Source: Patescibacteria group bacterium (lineage in GTDB: Bacteria; Patescibacteriota; Minisyncoccia; Phycocordibacterales; Phycocordibacteraceae). Taken from it: a stretch of 33,545 bases of DNA. The number at the start of each line of letters is the position of its first letter. Position 1 is the first letter of the stretch. The DNA is taken from NCBI GenBank assembly GCA_018826405.1, contig JAHJZL010000048.1, positions 1 through 33,545 of the forward strand, read 5' to 3'. The notes under the pieces were generated by a model. It saw only the letters and a list, made by a program, of their open reading frames with translations. It did no database searches and was not told the DNA's origin. The position numbers were made by a program, and so were the translations under genes. Below, piece by piece: positions 30,815-33,545 of the stretch.

Positions 30815-31192
30815 ATGGTACAGCCCCAGTCAATCGTTAAAGTTGCAGACAATTCAGGCGCCAAGATCGCGCGTGTCTTCAAAGTGCTCGGGGGCTCAAA
30901 GCGCCGCTATGCAGAAATTGGAGACGTCGTTGTGGTGTCAGTCCAGACTGCAGAGCCTCGCAAGGCCGTAAAGAAGAAAGATATCTACAAGGCAGTAGTT
31001 GTTCGTCAGCGCAAGGCATTCCGCCGCGCTTCAGGTATTTACGTACGTTTTGATGACAACGCTGTAGTGCTTATTGAAAAGCAGGGTAAGGAAATGGGAC
31101 CAAAGGGTAACCGCGTATTCGGTCCTGTACCTCGCGACCTCGTTGATCGCGGATGGCAGAACATTGCCTCTCTAGCCCCTGAAGTTGTCTAA
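30815..31192 (+). CDS. rplN: Ribosomal protein uL14
   Basis: This 125-residue protein forms an intersubunit bridge. It opens MVQPQSIVKVADNSGAKIA and has RYAEIGDVVVVSVQ, VVVRQRKAFRRASGIYVRFDDNAVVLI and RVFGPVPRDL, canonical throughout. It is followed 11 bases later by rplX. Confidence 0.98.
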   Translation: MVQPQSIVKVADNSGAKIARVFKVLGGSKRRYAEIGDVVVVSVQTAEPRKAVKKKDIYKAVVVRQRKAFRRASGIYVRFDDNAVVLIEKQGKEMGPKGNRVFGPVPRDLVDRGWQNIASLAPEVV

Positions 31193-31203
31193 CCTCTACG
31201 TAT

Positions 31204-31545
31204 ATGTCAAAAGCAACTCAAGGAAAGCAAACTGCAAAGTTTAAAATAAAGAAAGGCGACACCGTCGTAGTAATTTCAGGCAAGGACAAAGGCAAGACTG
31301 GTTCAGTTGAGCGTGTTCTTCGTGAAGAAGCTAAGGTTGTTGTTGAGGGTGTTGCGCTTGTTAAGCGCCACAACCGCGGACTTCGTGGTCAGACTGGCCG
31401 CATTGTAGAGAAGCCACGTGCTATCTCAATCTCAAACGTTATGATTCAGGATCCTAAGGAGAAGAAGGGAACCCGTGTTAAGCGCGAGATGAAGGATGGA
31501 AAGCGCGTTCGTGTTTCAGTTAAGAGTGGCACGACACTCTCCTAA
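31204..31545 (+). CDS. rplX: Ribosomal protein uL24
   Basis: This 113-residue assembly initiator has a KOW motif: FKIKKGDTVVVISGKDKGKTG, then VVVEGVALVKRH, RGQTGRIVEKPRAISISNVM. A short N-terminal stretch (SKATQGKQTAK) and a basic C-terminal tail are extra. Its stop codon overlaps by one base the first possible ATG of rplE. Confidence 0.96.
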   Translation: MSKATQGKQTAKFKIKKGDTVVVISGKDKGKTGSVERVLREEAKVVVEGVALVKRHNRGLRGQTGRIVEKPRAISISNVMIQDPKEKKGTRVKREMKDGKRVRVSVKSGTTLS

Positions 31546-32093
31546 TGAATTTGCGTATGATGATGACTAAAGAAAAACAGGCAAAAGCATTTGATGCACT
31601 TAAAGAGAAGTTCGGATACACGAACCTCTTTGCAACACCACGTCTTCAGAAGATCGTTGTGTCTTCAGGTGTGGGTAAGGCAGACAAGGCTCGTAAGGCA
31701 TTTGTTGAGAAGCGCCTCGCAACCATTACAGGTCAGAAGGCATCTCCTCGCGCGTCTAAGCAGTCTATTGCGCAGTTCAAGATGCGTCAGGGCGAGATCG
31801 TTGGGTACCAGGTGACTATGCGTGGAGCTCGTATGAATGACTTCCTCGACAAGCTCATTCATATCACGCTTCCTCGTACTCGTGACTTCCGTGGACTCTC
31901 AGCGACAGCGATTGATGAGATGGGGAACCTAACGATTGGTATTAAGGACCACACTATCTTCCCAGAGACTGCAGACGAAGATCTTAAGGATGTGTTTGGA
32001 GTTGCTGTTACGCTCGTAACAACAGCAAAGAACAAGGAAGAGGCAGAGGCATTCTTCCGCTACCTTGGGTTGCCGTTTACTGCGCCTAAGTAA
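31545..32093 (+). CDS. rplE: Ribosomal protein uL5
   Basis: This protein binds 5S rRNA and the P-site tRNA elbow. It has TPRLQKIVVSSGVGKA, GQKASPRASKQSIAQFKMRQGE, and MRGARMNDFLDKL with LPRTRDFRGLS, all canonical. The first ATG (31545) overlaps the rplX stop (TAATG), suggesting coupled translation. Three further in-frame ATGs at 31557, 31560 and 31563 follow GCGT and would also give a family-length protein; the choice is open. A terminator follows at once, separating it from rpsN. Confidence 0.96.
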   Translation: MNLRMMMTKEKQAKAFDALKEKFGYTNLFATPRLQKIVVSSGVGKADKARKAFVEKRLATITGQKASPRASKQSIAQFKMRQGEIVGYQVTMRGARMNDFLDKLIHITLPRTRDFRGLSATAIDEMGNLTIGIKDHTIFPETADEDLKDVFGVAVTLVTTAKNKEEAEAFFRYLGLPFTAPK

Positions 32094-32111
32094 AGTTGCA
32101 GAGAGGAGTAT

Positions 32112-32137
32112 AAAAGAGCCCGGAAACGGGCTCTTTT
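32112..32137 (+). terminator. Intrinsic terminator after rplE
   Basis: AAAAGAGCCCG pairs with CGGGCTCTTTT, a perfect 11-bp stem with a GAAA tetraloop. The next promoter's TTGACA shares its last T bases. Confidence 0.9.
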
Positions 32138-32163
32138 GACATATAAAGGAATGCTTGTAGTAT
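32136..32163 (+). promoter_or_regulatory. Candidate promoter of the lipoprotein gene
   Basis: A perfect TTGACA (32136-32141) emerges from the rplE terminator, with TAGTAT (32158-32163) 16 bases on. The leader of about 45 bases then ends at a strong SD. Confidence 0.5.
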
Positions 32164-32214
32164 CAAAATATTGAGTTTGGTATACAACTGAACTCTCCAA
32201 CACTGGAGGTTTGA

Positions 32215-32706
32215 ATGAAAAAGATGTTCTTTGCAGGGGCTTTGGCTCTTGCGCTTGGCGCATGTGGGGCTTCGACAACGGAGCCGCAGCGCTACGAAGT
32301 CCCGGTCGATTACCGGGAACCTGTCGGAGCCGTCGTCGTGAAGCTCGGACTCAGCACGGAAGAAGTTCCGGTGTTTGAGACCATGGGCCTCAGCGAAAAC
32401 GGCACCGGCGAGGATTTTCGCTGGATGCGCGTCGTGCGTGCGGGGGAGCTGCAGAACACCTACAGTTCCGAAAACGGGTTTCACCCCGCTGACGCACGCG
32501 AAATGCTGGCGTTCTACGCCAAGCATCCGGAAGCAGTCCCCGAAAAGGGCCTGTGTGCTCCAGGCGACCAGCTGCCGCTTGGCGAAGGGATGACGGGCGT
32601 TCCTGTCATCACACAGGCGGGTCGACTGGGTGTTTTCGCTCACGGCTGCAGCAAACCCGGTCGCAGGGTCCTTGTGGTGCGTGATTTCACTCGCTCACGG
32701 CCCTGA
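32215..32706 (+). CDS. Uncharacterised predicted lipoprotein with strong SD
   Basis: The family is not recognised. The signal MKKMFFAGALALALGAC is a clear lipoprotein signal: basic start, hydrophobic core and lipobox LGAC with Cys17 for lipid attachment. The mature 147 residues are soluble, with a CAPGDQLPLG segment and a third cysteine in HGCSKPG; these two could form a disulfide. GGAGG lies five bases before the ATG. Codon choice (GTC, CTC, GGC and CGC rich) differs from adjacent ribosomal genes. It stands between rplE and rpsN with its own promoter and terminator. Confidence 0.8.
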   Translation: MKKMFFAGALALALGACGASTTEPQRYEVPVDYREPVGAVVVKLGLSTEEVPVFETMGLSENGTGEDFRWMRVVRAGELQNTYSSENGFHPADAREMLAFYAKHPEAVPEKGLCAPGDQLPLGEGMTGVPVITQAGRLGVFAHGCSKPGRRVLVVRDFTRSRP

Positions 32707-32712
32707 ACAATG

Positions 32713-32744
32713 TGGTCCCCATGCCTTCCTTGGCATGGGGACCA
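32713..32744 (+). terminator. Intrinsic terminator after the lipoprotein gene
   Basis: TGGTCCCCATGCC pairs perfectly with GGCATGGGGACCA (13 bp), loop TTCCTT, then TTTTCTTT. It lies 20 bases before the rpsN -35. Confidence 0.93.
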
Positions 32745-32763
32745 TTTTCTTTGAAGCCAATGT

Positions 32764-32792
32764 TTGACAGGCTATATTGTTACTGATAGATT
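32764..32792 (+). promoter_or_regulatory. rpsN-rpsH-rplF promoter
   Basis: TTGACA (32764-32769) and TAGATT (32787-32792), 17 bases apart, repeat the rpsS promoter hexamers exactly. Start is expected near 32799. Confidence 0.8.
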
Positions 32793-32798
32793 ACATGA

Positions 32799-32824
32799 AC
32801 GGCTCCCCGGAGCTATTTTTTCTT
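32799..32824 (+). promoter_or_regulatory. rpsN leader: 5'-terminal hairpin then U-rich tract
   Basis: GGCTC pairs with GAGCT (32801-32814, loop CCCG, one G-U pair) starting about two bases from the predicted +1. ATTTTTTCTT then leads to the SD-less ATG at 32825. It looks like a miniature terminator directly before the gene, yet ribosomal genes must be expressed through it. Confidence 0.65.
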
Positions 32825-33094
32825 ATGGCCAAAGCCTCACAAATCGCCCGCAACAACAAGAAGATTAAGCTTGTTGAGAAGTACGCAGAAAAGCGTGCTG
32901 CTCTTAAGGCTGCTGGCGATTGGGAGGGGCTTCAGAAGCTGCCTAAGAACTCATCTCCGGTACGTGTAAAGAATCGCTGTGCAGTTACAGGTCGTCAGCG
33001 AGGCTTTATGCGCCACTTTGGTCTTTCCCGCATCACATTCCGCGAGCTTGCTCGTGAGGGAAAGATTCCAGGTGTTAAGAAGGCATCCTGGTAA
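32825..33094 (+). CDS. rpsN: Ribosomal protein uS14 (zinc-free form)
   Basis: The ATG at 32825 gives 89 residues beginning MAKASQIARNNKK, as in the long bacterial form; an upstream ATG at 32777 overlaps the promoter. The C-terminal motif RCAVTGRQRGFMRHFGLSRITFRELA and PGVKKASW is canonical. It lacks the two CxxC pairs, so it is the zinc-free form. It restarts the spc operon behind the lipoprotein insertion. Confidence 0.96.
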   Translation: MAKASQIARNNKKIKLVEKYAEKRAALKAAGDWEGLQKLPKNSSPVRVKNRCAVTGRQRGFMRHFGLSRITFRELAREGKIPGVKKASW

Positions 33095-33103
33095 TATTTT
33101 TGT

Positions 33104-33493
33104 ATGGTAACTGACCGCGTAGGAGATTTCATCATCCGCTTGAAGAATGCAGGCGCTATTGGCAAGGAAAAGATTTCCATGCCGTATTCAAAGCACGTTG
33201 AGGAAATTGCTAACAAGCTTAAGTCTTTGGGCTATGTTGGAGAGGTTTCTAAGGGGAAGGCCCCATACACCTTTGAAGTTGTACTTGCCTATGACGAGCG
33301 TGGAGAGCACAAGATCCGCGGCGTAAAGCGCATTTCAAAGCCAGGACGCCGCCTCTACACTCCAGCTGCAGAAGCACACAGTGTTAAGAACGGTATTGGA
33401 GCTCGCTTGATCTCAACTCCACGAGGAGTACTAACAGATCGTGAGGCACGAAAGCTTCGCTCAGGAGGAGAGGATCTCTTCGAGATTTGGTAA
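33104..33493 (+). CDS. rpsH: Ribosomal protein uS8
   Basis: This 129-residue 16S-binding protein begins VTDRVGDFIIRLKNAG, has MPYSKHVEEIANKLKSLGY, and the C-terminal GIGARLISTPRGVLTDREARK with GGEDLFEIW, all family hallmarks. In many bacteria uS8 autoregulates the spc operon. The start follows TTTTGT without SD. It lies nine bases after rpsN. Confidence 0.97.
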   Translation: MVTDRVGDFIIRLKNAGAIGKEKISMPYSKHVEEIANKLKSLGYVGEVSKGKAPYTFEVVLAYDERGEHKIRGVKRISKPGRRLYTPAAEAHSVKNGIGARLISTPRGVLTDREARKLRSGGEDLFEIW

Positions 33494-33504
33494 TTACGAT
33501 TTCT

Positions 33505-33545
33505 ATGTCACGTCTCGCTAAAAAACCAATCACCATCCCTTCCAA
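33505..33545 (+). CDS. rplF: Ribosomal protein uL6, N-terminal start (partial)
   Basis: The ATG at 33505 in a CTATG context opens a frame reading MSRLAKKPITIPS before the window ends. That is the usual start of uL6 (MSRIGKKPI-type), in its standard place after rpsH. Only 13 codons are present. Confidence 0.88.
   Translation, partial: MSRLAKKPITIPS

Noticed and set aside
16888..32792. Assembly chimaera as the cause of the inserted genes
   Set aside because: Ribosomal gene order and style continue cleanly across all five joints, and terminators and promoters are intact on both sides; five independent misjoins are unlikely. Read coverage would settle it.
32801..32824. rpsN leader hairpin as a true intrinsic terminator
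   Set aside because: The stem is only four to five pairs, begins almost at the predicted +1, and would silence essential genes; the upstream 13-bp hairpin already ends the previous unit.
1..33545. tRNA, rRNA, CRISPR array, insertion sequence or integrase
   Set aside because: None was recognised on reading either strand; no clover-leaf, regularly spaced repeats or transposase/integrase motif was seen.

Overview
The window looks like a chromosomal piece of a Patescibacteria/CPR bacterium, most likely from the Parcubacteria side. This is inferred from protein character: type IV pilus genes with large unusual minor pilins, a divergent phosphoglycerate kinase, a stand-alone ComEC-type hydrolase, compact proteins, and housekeeping genes that almost all lack a Shine-Dalgarno (SD) and often start at a TATG. 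No rRNA or tRNA gene lies in the window, so the taxonomy stays inference.

Layout. 1-3616: the end of a PilC/GspF-like membrane protein and three prepilin-like proteins. 3640-6259: triosephosphate isomerase, an SGNH hydrolase and a divergent phosphoglycerate kinase. 6256-11791: HIT protein, RecJ, RNase H, Fe/Mn superoxide dismutase, a ComEC-type metallo-beta-lactamase-fold protein, bL28 and a site-2 protease. 11790-13669: a lexA-dinB pair behind a 28-bp perfect palindrome with a GAAC-N4-GTTC core, a likely SOS operator. 13679-15884: a small unknown gene, a CAP-domain protein, a PEBP protein and a membrane protein. 15930-33545: the str/S10/spc ribosomal supercluster (rpsL, rpsG, fusA, tuf, rpsJ, rplC, D, W, B, rpsS, rplV, rpsC, rplP, rpmC, rpsQ, rplN, rplX, rplE, rpsN, rpsH, start of rplF), in canonical order but cut into transcription units.

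The most striking feature is how the supercluster is cut. At five joints (rpsG/fusA, fusA/tuf, rpsJ/rplC, rplB/rpsS, rplE/rpsN) the operon ends at an intrinsic terminator, one to four unrelated genes follow, and a fresh -35/N17/-10 promoter restarts the ribosomal genes. Most inserted genes are small, unrecognised and carry a strong SD, whereas the 42 other genes essentially lack one. They resemble phage 'morons': self-contained units with their own start signal and terminator. Ten SD-bearing genes were found (10567, 13948-, 17017, 17369, 22647-, 22818, 26188, 28125-, 28380-, 32215). They include a tandem pair of two-helix membrane mini-proteins, a lipoprotein, a non-haem iron oxygenase and acidic mini-proteins.

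A second pattern lies in the restart promoters. The rpsL, rplC, rpsS and rpsN promoters, and less strictly fusA and tuf, have exact 17-bp spacers. The predicted transcript begins at or within a few bases of a GC-rich hairpin, followed by a pyrimidine/U-rich stretch and an SD-less AUG. The rplC and tuf leaders are longer and contain several hairpins. These leaders may drive SD-independent initiation, protect the mRNA, or regulate ribosome synthesis.
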